Below are positions 10,693-24,273 of a stretch of DNA of 64,000 nt, in pieces. A program made the translations under genes and the position numbers. Each line of letters starts with the position of its first letter. The first letter of the stretch is position 1. The DNA is taken from NCBI GenBank assembly GCA_040954595.2, contig CM082577.2:9176001-9240000 (forward strand), written 5' to 3'. The notes beneath the pieces were generated by a model, which did not search any database, was not told the DNA's origin, and saw nothing but the letters and a program-made list of their open reading frames with translations. The stretch comes from Balanoglossus misakiensis (taxonomy: Eukaryota > Hemichordata).

Positions 10693-13561
10693 ACATTGCC
10701 ACCGTGTACTGTGATGATCGCCGTAAATCTGGCATCCGCGAAACCAAACATGTGTCGTGTAGCGCCGACACACCTGTTCGAGAGGAACGTCTGTTGCCAA
10801 CATGTCGAGGAACAACCGTATTTACAAATCCGTCCGAAGTGTATACATTGACGTAACTAAGCCCATTCCAATTAAATAACGCATTCGCGCTATTTCCTGA
10901 TTTACACCTGAAAATTATTACTCAATCTTGCCGAACGTTTCCAAGTACTACGAATTTTATAGATCGTTTTTTTCAGAGTCACGATTTTGTAACGCCATTA
11001 ACCTCAACAAGAACAGGTTGATTGTAATTAGAATATATATGTATAGCTTTAAGCAATTATGCCAAAAGACATATTGTTTAGCCATATGTAGGCCACAATC
11101 CGCTACCCAGACATTTTTTGCTTGAGTCGTTTTAGTATTTGAGTCGAAGATATAAATTAATGTCAGATGCCATCATATCGCCGACACTCACCCATAATTA
11201 ATCGTTGAAGTATTTTAATATATTTTGTTAGTCAATAAGGCCTTGTAGGTTTCTCAGTTGAAAATATGTCCCGATTGGTTCGCATTCTTGAAATAAACGT
11301 TTTAATTTAATCGTACGACAAAGTCAGCATTCTGTTGTGTAATTCATTCAGCTCTGCGTAGATATGTCGGTTGCCATCACACGTGTAGATAAATATTTGC
11401 TGTTTTATTATCATTTGGTTTAATCCACCGAATTCCCCAAACCACTTATTGTATCGTAGATTTTTTAGAGTTTTTTTTAACGTAAACACTTGTCAATGAC
11501 CAAAAATACTACCATCCGACCATGCGCTACACAAAACGAGACCGGGGCTTTCTCTCGGTCCGAAATGCTTCGATGTGGAGTGCGTGTGAATCATTCGCCG
11601 ACACTGGACGCTTTGTTTACTCTGGAACAAGCGCTTGAAAGGGTCCGAAATGAGGACTTCGCTTCTCTCTGAAAGCGGAGCCAAGGGGTCGCAACAATGG
11701 ATCATCCCGTCTGGGCCCAGCCATTCTGTAACTTAATTATCGCCCATTGTGTATTACCCACGACCAGTGTTGTACGTTTCATTATATGCCAAATCCCCCC
11801 AAATGCCAGTCGCGATTAATTCAGGTCAATTTCGTGCGGTTTTTAGTTGGTGTATGTGGTATGTAATGTATGGAGTATGTGATGAGATTGTCGGAGGGGG
11901 CGCGGATTTGATTTCGTGCGGTCTACGGTGACCCCGGGCATGTACACCCACGTCAAACGGCCCCTCAAGTGCACCCAGCAAACATAACGCGCCTCTAAGT
12001 GTGTAAACTTGACCTTCTTTCACGCGTGATCGACAGCTTTGTTTTGTGATAAACACTCCAATCAAGTTTTTAGACCGGTAAACAGCTACATCCCTTCGAT
12101 CAACTTGATTAAAGTGAGTGAGTGACAAGCGATTTCGCTGCTTGCAAATCAGTGCAGGAATCCCTAGTTTACTGAAAGCGGCACAGAGTGCAAATGAAGT
12201 GGCCAGTTGTCAACGTTGTACTGGATACCAGCGCATTGTAGCTGTGATGTTACAGCCTACAGGGCTCGAAGCAAGAACAAACACAATATAGCCTACAGGT
12301 CCAGTTATTTTTTTCCACGCATTTTTATTCGCCAAACAAAAACACCACGAAACCCGAGTAAAATAGTTCCATCGTCTTTGTTTTGCGCTTGGATATTGCT
12401 TTGCACGGCTCCAAGGTCAAAGGTCGACGCGGTCACCATGGCCATGGCGTCGCATGCTTTGCCCCTGGCCATGGTTACCGGGTAATAATTTCAGCAACAT
12501 GCATGCGTGGAGATAGCTGCAACGGCAGTGATTCTGATTGGCACTGCCGTCGAATATTTCCTACAAATACATAATTACACTTTTGCCACCGACTGTGCCA
12601 AGTCGACGGACTCTCGTTTTCATCAATTTTCACAAATTTTGTCGCGGCAGCACCAGCGGGGCCGGGCAGCAAGGTAACTTTGACAAAGAGCTAGTCGGAA
12701 AAAAAACGCTGCCTATTAGGACAGAAAGCGTCGTGTGACGACACGCTCGCTTCATGTGGTATGCGCACTCCGGAGAGAATTCAATTACTGTGACGCTGGT
12801 GAATGAGTGTGTCTAAATTACCTGCTGAATCAGTTTTGTCACTGACAGGAATGGGCCAACTTCCGCCGCGGCCATTAACTGTCATCTGACAGACCGCTAT
12901 ATAACATTGACAAAGGCAAAATAACGCGCTTAAACGGCATTAGGCCTATCCCAAATATGAAACTAACGGGGCCGCCCGTCACGAGGGCGGTGGCTAATTC
13001 TCCATTTCCGTTAGAATCAACACGTTCAATGTCATCGACAAGTTCATTGTCCCGCTAAGTGTTGTTCCTGAGTGTAAACAACTTCACAAAAAGACACAAT
13101 AGGGCATTCTTGTGCTAATGAACCGATGATGCATATCCCCCGGTAGGCACTAGTATCCAATTCTTAAATGTTTGTTTTGCCCCGACTGTGTTTTGTTTTG
13201 TTTCTCTTTTCCTCTTCACTTCTATTGTCTCTTCCCGGGCGATTGATCTCCGTGCCTGACTTGGGCAAACTCGGCAACAAAGACCTGTCACAATTGAAAA
13301 TGAACAGTACGCTTTTTTAGAGAACGGCCTTAACACGACAAGTGAGCGGTCGGGGTCGCCTCGCAACAACGCGAGACGAAAATTTGCAAAAACAAAAAGC
13401 TTTGCACGAACGCCACGTACGCGGCGAGAGATTCCGAAGTTGTGACCCATCGACTGTTTGCCAATGTCCAGTCAAGTGCTCAGGGCTCCGTGACGTGGCA
13501 GAGAGAAGTCCCTGTTTTTCTACATATTTTCTTGATCGATATCATCTGTGTCTCCGAATTG

Positions 13562-13564
<3 letters not shown>

Positions 13565-13654
<90 letters not shown>

Positions 13655-13674
13655 CCTCCCCCCTCTCTCTCTCT
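13565..13674. repeat. (TC)n microsatellite with C-rich end
   Basis: About 43 uninterrupted TC units run to 13650, followed by CCCT units and a further short TC tract. It creates spurious Ser-Leu and Arg-Glu frames. Confidence 0.95.
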
Positions 13675-15472
13675 TCGGGCTCCTGACGTACTTTACTTTC
13701 GGTGGCGGTATTGCCCGACTCGCTCGAACACTGAGGAAACCCATCCCTCGGGAACAGTCCCCAACCCCAAACAATGAGTAATCAGAGATCATATTCTTAC
13801 TATGCCGTGCTGCAGATCCCCGTGATTTCGCGCGTAAATACGCAGAAATGAAAAACGAATACCAGCTACAAAGCGCATTCTTTGTTTCTTCAGCAACGTT
13901 CACTGCATTTGGCATGCATACTCCGTCATATCTTTCGACTGAAACGATTGCTTGGTGACATAAACGTTCGACTGTTGACAAACGTATTGGTCTCTCGCAA
14001 CTCCAAAATAAACGTTCTGATTTTCCTATAAGCGGAAGCTGAAAAATGAAGCCAGATTTCTTGTATCTATCTCTGAACCACGATGACAGGGTCTCTCACA
14101 GTCTCTCCGTCCCCCGAAGGACCTGAGCCCGACTCAGCTTCGCTTAGGCCCCGTACACTTGACCGCGCTACCGTCGCCCGCAGTTCTGAAAGGCTGGTTG
14201 ACGTATCGACTTTTGACTTCGTTTGACCATGACTTCATAACCGTGGATTCTCTCGACGTAAACAAACGCAGAACGGTTCGAAAGGGGTAAAACGTTTTAC
14301 CATTGTGCAGTGATTCTTTAGAGTTTTATTTGCTGAGTACCTGATAAGCACACATATTCCGATCAAGATAAATGTGAATGGAACACCGTGCTTGAGAGAT
14401 CACCGACACTCACTGAAGGAAAGGAAAAAAAAACACTAAACGAGTGTACACACGGTTACCCTTATACAAAATTTGCTTGGAGGTTGCATGTGATGTAATA
14501 GAGAAAGGCTGAACGCTATATCCAAAACAGATTGAATGTAAACTTGGCGAAAGTCCCCGTGTCACGCGACATTTGGCATCACAAGACTGTCATTCATATG
14601 CGTGTAAAGTAACGTCACACATTTGGACCGCGTTTACATAGTTTTGTTTCCTACCATAGCTTTATTAGTTTTGCTCAAGGTAGAGTACTGAGTAGTCATA
14701 GAGGCGGAGTTCATCGCGTTCGTCGTTGTTGATCACGCCTGGCTATTGACGTTTGCTGGAATCTTTAAAAGAGACCCTTTAGCGCATGCGTTTGACAAAC
14801 GTCATTAATTAACGTGTAAAATGGCAAATCTCTGCTACTCGTTCTCCCCCCCTTCTACTATATAGACATGGAGACCTGTTTAGACAAGAAAGTGTGTTAT
14901 GATTCTACATCCATGTATTGAATGCGTTTTATCCGAAATCGATGGCAGGTGCACGTCATTTCCTGTGTATTTTTTGCTTGCCTCCATGCTGGCAATATTT
15001 ATCTTTCATTACGCTGGCTCTTGAAAACTTATCGACTCTCTACACCTTTGTGTCGGATTGTATAGATATACATGTATTTCAAAACGAAAATAATACGTAC
15101 CCTAGCCACACTGTCTCTGTCAATATTATTCTCTGTTCTACTTGAAGGAGACAAAATGAAAATGGTGACTAGAAGTATCACTGAGCAGGCACACGCACGC
15201 ATACCCAAACAGACAAATATAGCTAAGGCAGTAATACTCTTCATTAACATGCAACAACACGGTCCCTTTTGTATCTGGTTTCATTAATCTCGTTTTAAAG
15301 TGGGTAAGTCATTTTAATAATAGGTGACGTCAAAACCCACTCCAGTTCTACCCACGCTTTGGATTATCAAGTTATAAATAATACTCTATTTCAATCGCTA
15401 GCCTGGTTTTCCGTGATATTGTTGCTTACGTTTGAAAATGTGATTACTTACAAGTAACATGTCATTCTGGAA

Positions 15473-15474
<2 letters not shown>

Positions 15475-15554
<80 letters not shown>
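15475..15554. repeat. (ATC)n microsatellite
   Basis: An uninterrupted run of about 26 ATC triplets in non-coding sequence. Confidence 0.95.
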
Positions 15555-15556
<2 letters not shown>

Positions 15557-17997
15557 TTAGGTTTTCATTCCAAGACTTAAATCAAGCAGTACTAAACGTG
15601 GGATATATTTCCTGCCATCTGGAATGCCCACATATAGCTTGCTTTGCAAAATTCTGTCTGGGTGAGAGATAGTTGCGTGCGCATAAACCAAACACAGTCC
15701 CCAGACGTATTGAACTGGAAATGAGTAATGAAATGGCCTTTCAACAAGCATGCATATAACAGAGACATTGCCTCTTCATAGAAAAAAAATATGGGCGACA
15801 GGACATCCACGTTTATGGATACTTAATTCTATCGGAATCGACACTTCCTGAGGTTTTATCGCTCCACAATTTCACGGAACAAAAAAAGCTTGTAAATGCA
15901 AGAAGTTTAATCTGCATTTAGATTAATATTAAAATGTATGTTAGGTGGGGTTACTTAGGCATTTTTCTACTGATCGAGGGGTGTGATTAACTATAGACAA
16001 ATAAAGCGGGAAATGGTGTATGATTTTTATAGTAGCTTCGCGGGGAAAGATCATTTTCTTCTCCGCTTTTAAGTTTTTTCTTTGTTTTTGTGCGTCTGTA
16101 TCACAATCTCTTTTTTTTTCTTTGTTTTGTACGTCTGCATTTCAATTTTGCAGAAAATAAGACCACGGACACTCCAGATTCGATATACCTGGTCAGAGGA
16201 ACAAATATTAAGAATTATGAAAGTCGTTCCGGCGCACAATAAAACGGCACGAGTGCTTTATGTGGCCTCTAATGAGGACCAAAATGAATGGTCGTTCCTC
16301 AATAAAAACTGTCGCTTTCAACTTTAAGACCCATGATACTTTTACAGTCGGTGACCTCGTGACCTTAACGCCACTTCATACCCTGGATTGCCAGGACACA
16401 CCTGAAAGTGTTTTTGGATTGGTCGCGCTGCGTTTCCATGGCAATCTCACGAAGCCTGTCATCGGGAAGAGAACACAGTCCTACACCGCTTGACAAACAG
16501 ATGAATCTCGCGGTAAATTTTGGGGGATGACAGTTACTTTAAAATCAACGTGGGCATGACTTATTCTCACAAAAAAGCATCGACTTTTTTCGAAAACCCG
16601 CCGTGGTGTAATTTGGGTTGGCAGAACAGATTTTCCTAAGTGCCCGAAATCACCAGGCGTTTTGTTCGGCCGCATAAATGGCGCCAAATTGCCTGTAAGT
16701 GGCCGCAATAAAAATTCTCTACGGAGAGGCGCTATAACTAATAAAAATTGCGCGTATTCTTTAAGCCGAACCATTAAAGCGTAGTAATACAATTCTGGGG
16801 AAACACATCAAGGCGTGTGTACGTGGCGCTTACCAGGTTACATTACCTATGTATGGGCAGCAGATGAATTGTCAGAAAAACAAGATAAAACACTTTAAGT
16901 CTGTGCTCAGGTTGAAATGAAGACAGCTTCGTTCCATTTGTGTACGCGTTCGAAACGTGCGCTGCATGACCGATGGCGCGCGTTCAGAAGCGTCGATTTC
17001 TATCCTCTGTTCCAATCGTTTTTTTATTAAAAGTGACAGAAACCTTTCAATCGGCGACGTCAAGATACATCGTTGTTGGCAGTGCAAGTCCTACGTGATA
17101 TTTTTTTTAAAATCCGACGAACTCTTCGTTAAACCGGCGGTCGAAAACCTCCAGTCTGTGCAGTCAGCTTGCAAAAGCAGTGTTATTGCATTCTTGCTTT
17201 ATGAATGTGTCACAATTTCACTGATAGCGTTATAGATTGATCGATTGGGTTATATGCCAGAAGAATACATACTATACACTCGCGAAGTTCATTGGAATCT
17301 ATCATCAGATAGATAGATCGATCGATAAATCAATCAATCAATCGAGTAATTGAATACTACAAAGGGGTTCATTTTCTTCATTAACTTTCTGCCCATGGTT
17401 TATCATAAGCTGTCCCGGCCACCTTGAGAAAAGACTAGGTGTTTTTAACAAGTAACTATTGAAGGCAATCTTCAATGCGGGCACCTCACATACTTGTTAA
17501 GAAGCAGCTTTCAACGCGCCTCTTTTGTCAAGTCCTGTGTAAATTTAATCAGCCTTGAAGGCCTTTATTAGCGTTGTGTCAACGAACGGCTACTTCGTTA
17601 CTATCGCGATCTTCGAGGGAGAGAGAGAGGGAGAGAAATTAATGTACTTTCCAGCGTCTGTTATCGTGAGTTAGCACACAGGTCACATCCAATCGGGTCA
17701 TTGAAATCTGAGCCAAAGTGAATAGAAATCTGGAGAGAAAATAGAAGCTTGTTTCCGCGTGGCAGGTAAGGTCTGATCTCACTTCGAAATGAGAATGATA
17801 ATGATTATGACAGTGATAATGATAATAGACCGAAACCGACTAAAATGATCCCCAAGTGCCGGTGATCGAGTGTTTGCCAATGGATGTGATTGGAAATTAA
17901 TGGGTCTTTTTTACGATTTAACAGTACCGTGGAACAGGAGATTAAAAACCAGACAACGCAGATATTTGGAGTAGACATGTTTTTGAAGTAGCACAGC

Positions 17998-18085
17998 GCA
18001 GCGCAGCACAGCAGAGCAGAGCAGAGCACAACACAACACAACACAACACAACACGACACAAAACAAAACAACACGACACGACACA
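17998..18085. repeat. Degenerate (CAGAG)/(CACAA) pentanucleotide tract
   Basis: Runs of gcaca, gagca, acaca and acaac units merge into one another. Cys/Val-rich frames on the minus strand here are artefacts of this repeat. Confidence 0.8.
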
Positions 18086-20931
18086 CAGTCGTATTTGACC
18101 GATGTCTCTCAGTGGTGATGGGCACAGTTCATGTTCAGTCATTGTGTTAGCGTTACTGGGCAGTTTGCGTGCATTAAATGGAAAATGAGAAAACTGGGTT
18201 GAAATATGTGTCTGTGACATAAATAGAGCAGAGTGCCGTGACATGACCATGAGGGTCTTGACACCTGGCTGTGAAATTCAACATTGTCATCGTGACTAAT
18301 ATTGTCAACATTTTGAAAGAGACAGTGTCCTCGGACATGAACAACAGCCCACTGTTCATATTCTTCTTCTTTTGGCCTAAAGTGCATTTTCGGGATATTT
18401 TCGTGCGAAATTTTGACATCTTAAACGGACTGGGCTGTGTACATTGGCGTGACTGATCTGACCAGTTCGAAAGTTCAACTACTCATCGGAGCGTCGCGTT
18501 ATAGCACCGCCGTAAGAGGCTTTATTGTCGGAAGAAATGGGCGCCGAAGGATTAGTGTAAGTGGCCTATTGAGACTGACAGGCTGAGGGTTCGGGCTGAC
18601 GACAGCTAGGTGAAGATAAATTACACTGTACCTTCGCTCTGGCGTTTAATCTGTTTTTACACTTTGGAGAAGATATTTTTTTTAAACTTTCACTCGCTGT
18701 GTGCATGCAAGACATGCGTCAGTGAAGTTAGATAACACATTGCATTAAGCAATAAACTGAGTCGTGTCAATGACGTCAGACGGGGTGTACCACGGCAAGA
18801 GAACAATTCTCAAAAGTTAACATTAATTGGGAAAGTTCGAACGCAAGGCTGATGCCCTCCTTTATAAGTTTGGTTATCCCGCAATTTTAAATTATTGTAA
18901 ATGAAGGCACACTTTTCAAAATCAGCCGCTGCTATTCAATACGTTAAACTGTAAAGAAGTATAGTTTTGACTGAAATCTTCAATTTCACAGGACATAAAA
19001 ATCCGAGAAAAAGAGAAAACTTTGAGTAAGACAAAAAAGGCCCAAATTTTGTTCTCAAACAGTAGGCCTAATATGACATGAAAAACACACACGAAGATTT
19101 GTTATCTTTCATCGTGGTTTTGATATCGCCACTAAGAGCAGGAGCTGAAAATTGGAATAAGGCTAAGGGTTTTGGTTCAATTCTTCGTGAAGATTCTCAT
19201 TCGAATGATTCGCCACACCATGGCACCAAAACGCTTTGACTGTACTCCCCCCGCGCTGTAGCATGAAAGACGCTGAAAATAATATCCGTCTTAAAATCGA
19301 AATTTATGATTGTGGGATTTTTCGGCCTTCGATTTGGACAAAAAACCGCCACCGACTCAAAAAGACACGCCGAAGGTCTTCTGATTCACAAGCTCGCCGC
19401 CCTATACAACCCCAGTCAGGATATGTCCGTCATTAAGACTTAATAACGTGTAAAATTGGCGTAATAAATGTGCACTAATGAATCGTAAAATGCATAAATG
19501 TGTTTGTGACGTCACTTCCTTCCCTTCTCCGGGAACGTATAGCACACAGCCTGACATAACACCGCCGCGTATGACGTGTGGTGACTTTCTGGAGATGGGA
19601 AGCGCTTCCGGGGGGACAAACTGCGTTACCCCGGCCGACAGCGAGCGATTAACCAGGTATGCGTCTGGCCTCACAGTCACACGGGGTCTCCCGTACCGAC
19701 CCGATTCAACATTGGGCGTTGCATAACAAAAGGAAACGTGCGTTTACATGGCTTAATTTCCCCCCGAGGCGTCATCCGAACCTTATGGGTGACAAGTACG
19801 CCCGGTCAAGACTATGGGATGTTTGATAAAAATTTCAATGACCTGGGGGTCAATGCTGAGAATTGCGAATTCATGTGAGCGGAGTTCTGTGCCCCTCGCC
19901 GTGAACTACCAGTCAAACCTTCAGACAGATCATACACGGCACGCAGGAGGGGACCGTAGGTACGGTCACGGTAAACCCGGCGGGTGCGATTCCATGTGAG
20001 ATTTCCAACTTTTCCCGTTAAACCGCGCCCTCTAACACCGCCACGGGGTAATGGTAACCACCTGTTGATCAATACGACAGGCAATCCTTGTGCCCTGGCC
20101 AGCTTATACCTATCTACGTATCTGTACTATCGTCGATATCCAAACATCAGAATCGAAGTAACACAAGGAATTTAAAGATTATATATCCTTTATTAAGTCT
20201 CGTTCAAAGTTCGCCGGGGAAAACAATTATGTCCAAGGCCCCAAGCCCGAAGTATTATATCCGAGCTAAATTTGGTGTACAGTTTATCAGCCCAGAGACT
20301 GGTGCATAGCGAAACGTAGATATGATTATTGACGCGACGCTTGGTTAAAATGAAACAGTTTAGATTATACAGTCGGTGAGTGCAGTGACCTTAATTAATC
20401 GATACCTTCTATACCTGTCTAGCAACATTGCTATGTGTGCAAATTTGTCAAAACATTTGCGGAACCAATTGCGCTAATTGACACAATCGAATTTGAATGT
20501 GGAATTCTCACATGTCAATGTATGATTGCGGTTACCTGTAGGGACAAAGGCATGGACATTTTGAACACTGATTTTGAGGGGCCACAAAATGGAATGCACG
20601 CGTTGAGCTGAAGGATAATGACATGCATGATTATTTTTGAACCGCGAAAAAACTGAGAGAAATTTAACCATTCAGATGTGAACCGAGTCGGGTGAATGTA
20701 TACGTACGGGTGATTGCGTTACCACCAAAGGCGAAACCTTGAATATTCAGCAGTTTTCCTGCGATGTATATCTAATGTTTTAACGCTAAATTTTGTGATA
20801 GCCATTACACCACGCAACGCAACGACACACTAGAATCTGATAACACCGACCGCGCAGACCGTTTAACGCAAACCCGCCCCTACATATAGACTCTGAGACA
20901 TATGCAAAGACAAATACCCTCTCTTGTATTT

Positions 20932-20945
20932 GTTGCCAAGGTAAC
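20932..20945. promoter_or_regulatory. X-box-like RFX motif GTTGCCAAGGTAAC
   Basis: It matches the imperfect palindrome GTNRCC-N2-RGYAAC exactly. It lies about 800 bp beyond the 3' end of RPL3 copy B with no ciliary gene adjacent, so its function is unknown. Confidence 0.4.
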
Positions 20946-21748
20946 GAGCAGACGAATTATAATTTACAAGAATTAATATGGGCCTTATTAGGATTCGTGA
21001 AAATATGAGACCTCCCCGACCGATTGTGGCCGGAACAAACGCATGCAATGTATTTATTTAGTCTAGACTACTTGATGCGTGTCCAAGCATTCTTAAATTT
21101 ACGGAAGTCCGCCAGCCGTGATTGATTAAATGGATTTTTAAAGCATAAAAATGCCATAATTAAATCTATTACTTCTCAATCATGTATAATTGCAATAAAT
21201 ATAATCAAGTTGGAATATTGAAAACTGGCACGAATTCGACGACAGTGCGTACTGTATTTGTCCAGGGACGCTAAGTTTAATGGCGACATGTCATGCCCTC
21301 ACCGTTCGAGGGCGCTTTTTTGCGGCAACTCTCCAGGGCCTTGGGTGATCAATGCGAATTTTTCAGATGACTGTCCGAGTCATATCAATTTCTCAATGCA
21401 AAACATCCATGTTTTTTGGTTATATGAGTCTCGTCCATACAAAATGCACGTCAAACCGTTCACGTAGGCTCCGTGTGCAAGTTGACGCCACCTTGCCCAA
21501 AATCTAGGTAAAATTGCCGCCGCATACCTGTATTTTACGTGATAGCATAACCGCACCGATTTCGCCGGCCCTGATTACAAACTGGGATTAAGGGCACCAC
21601 TAAAAATAGCAAAAACATCACAGAGCCTTCACAGAACTTGATAGTTTTAAAGTGGTGGTTTTTATTGTATGTTTTACAGACAGATTCACACCACAGTTTC
21701 ACTTGTGGAATGTCACATTTGTTTCTTCAGATCCGACCATCGCCACGA

Positions 21749-24197
21749 CTAAACCTTCTCTTTTTTCAGGATATCCTTCTTCAGAGGTCCCTTTAAGAAA
21801 ATTAAAAAAATACCGCGCGTCAACGAGATGCATTGGCAGCCAGTATGATGAAAACGGGTGATACAAAGAACTTGGGGAAACTAATTACATTCTAATTAAC
21901 CAATCTATTTGTTTTTCTTCTTTACAGGAGCAGATTTAAATCAAAGGACTAGTTTGTAATTACCTGAAGATATCTGGCATATAACAAAACCAACCCGCGC
22001 AGTTATTCAGAAAAATAACATGCCGAGAGAGGGCGCTATATCGGCACAACTCGTGACAGAGATAGAGCCCACTATTAACAAAGTCTGTGCTGGGCACAAC
22101 TAATTGCATTTATATACGCGCTCTACTTTAAAAAAAATTAAATCTGCCGTAGTTTGTTTACCATGAATTTGTGTTTCTCCTCAGGTGTCTGGAAGCGTCC
22201 GTGACCGAACTTGGATGATGTATCGATGAATTTCAGGTTGATCTTTTCGGTGGCTCTACGCGAAGTCTGCACAAGCAGTGACTGCAAATGGAGAAAAAAC
22301 TTGGGTATTAATATCAAAGGACTCGTGAAGGGGTAACATTTTGTGACGTGTTGAGAACATGATTATGATAAATGTGGTTTCCGATTTACACGTGCTGGGT
22401 AAATATGGCAAATACCGGCATTCAAATCTTCGTTGTACATTTCATGATTTGAATTATATTATTATATTCTCAGTCTTACCTTGCGAAGAGTGAGCACGCG
22501 CTTCTTCGGACCGACAACACATCCCTTGAGCATCAGGAAGTCGTTCGTAACCACTCCATAATGCGGGAAGCCACCCTGTGATGATGTTGAAAACCGTGTT
22601 TATGTCAACAGAATACACTACAAGATTAGTTGGCTTATTTCAGAAAAAAGTGAACATTGAATCTGTGAAGCCCTTATAAAAAACTTTTGGACAAGTTGAG
22701 AAAATATCAGAGATATAATTGCACGTGCTTTACCGTAACTAGGCAAAATAAATCGTTCTTTCAATATGAACATATTTTACTGCCACTGTTTTCGTCATGT
22801 GAATTTTTCTTAGGTTTATGTTTTCTTTGGGGTTTCTTAGCTTCCAACATAAAAATTAAAAAACTATGTATTTAACGTTTTTTTTAAATTTTGAGACCAT
22901 TTGGCCAGAATTACCATTGGAGTGATGGATTTCTCGGTATGGTCGAACTCGGTGTTGGCATTGTTTGTGACCATCTTTCCGTCCTTTGAATAGTAACCCT
23001 TGCCGATGCGGTACACCTTCTTGTTGATCTCGGTACGGTGGTGGTAGCCCTTCTGACCAGCACGGGCAACCCCGTAGCCGACGCGGGCCGGATGCCAGGC
23101 GCCGATGCAGGCCACTTTGCGCAGACCCTTGTGGGTTTTGCGCGGCAGCTTCTTGGTTCCCCAACGTGACGTCACACCTGTTGAGTGCAAGCAAAGGGTG
23201 GTTTGGTTTTGATTCTTCTTATTCAGGTATGACTACATTGTGAATAGCCAATTTTTCATAAAATGTTGAATTCATAAAATTAACAAACGACACAGTGGGA
23301 ACAATTACAACAGTTCACAATACACGCAATATGAAACCACAAATGTGGCTCACCTCACCTTTGAACCCTTTACCCTTGGTGACCCCGATGACGTCAATCA
23401 TCTCATCCTGGATGAACACATTTTCGATGGGTACCTGCTTTTCCAACATGTCACGAGCCCACTCCACTTTCTTCTCAACGGTGCCACCATTCACTTGGAT
23501 TTCTACGATGTGTGCCTTCTTCTGACGCTGGTTCATCAAACGCATCTGAAGCATAATTACATGCAATGAAGTAGGAATGTAACCACAGCACAAAACAGCT
23601 CAGCACAACACACAACGCCACACCACAAAACAGCACACCGCACCACACCACACCACATCACCATGTCATATCTTATCCCTCCAGGGTCTATGGTTTTACT
23701 CGTCATAAAAATCGACTTGCATTTTACAGGATTCTAACCCATACCTATGCCGCACCAACTCACGTAGCAAGCAAGAAACCCCTACGCCAAATCCACAAGT
23801 GTATGTATCTATTTTTATTCTGACGAATAGAGCCAATCGACATATACCACTCTAACATGAAAAGAAGTAGGCAATGTTGGAGGCTGCGAAGGTCAAATAC
23901 AATCTCTCCAGCGACCCAGCATCAGAAACACCTGTTTTATCTCACCTGCGTATGAGCAATGACCCTGATCTCTTTGCAGTATTTCGCCATCGCCTTGAGG
24001 TCTTTCTCGATATCTTTCTTTCCAGCATCGTCTGCCCACTTCTTGGAGGCCTTGGTGAACGCCTTCTTCTTGGCGCGGTACCTGGTTGACGAGAAAGCAA
24101 ACGGTGCTGGGCCTCGTCAGTACAAGAGAGGAGACCCGGAGCTATAGGTGTAGAGGACGTTAGTCTCAAGCCAATGTATTTCTCTATTATCATAGAT

Positions 24198-24273
<76 letters not shown>

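Larger units (their letters stand above)
10693..21660. other. About 11 kb without a recognisable gene
   Basis: Apart from microsatellites at 13565, 15475 and about 18000, I find no frames with codon bias, splice-site pairs or RNA motifs. Two X-box-like motifs occur (16432-16445 and 20932-20945). The stretch may hold regulatory DNA for the ankyrin gene. Confidence 0.4.

Noticed and set aside
12430-12480. Inverted pair of ccatggcc motifs
   Set aside because: Short NcoI-like palindromes close together; the arms are imperfect and no element borders are seen.
13342-13981. Overlapping Ser-Leu and Arg-Glu rich ORFs
   Set aside because: They are translations of the (TC)n microsatellite in several frames.
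17942-18250. Cys/Val-rich minus-strand ORFs
   Set aside because: They come from the degenerate CACAA/CAGAG repeat and have no codon bias outside it.
22864-23194. Alternative-frame ORFs over RPL3 exons
   Set aside because: They are shadows of the RPL3 frame on the same or opposite strand.
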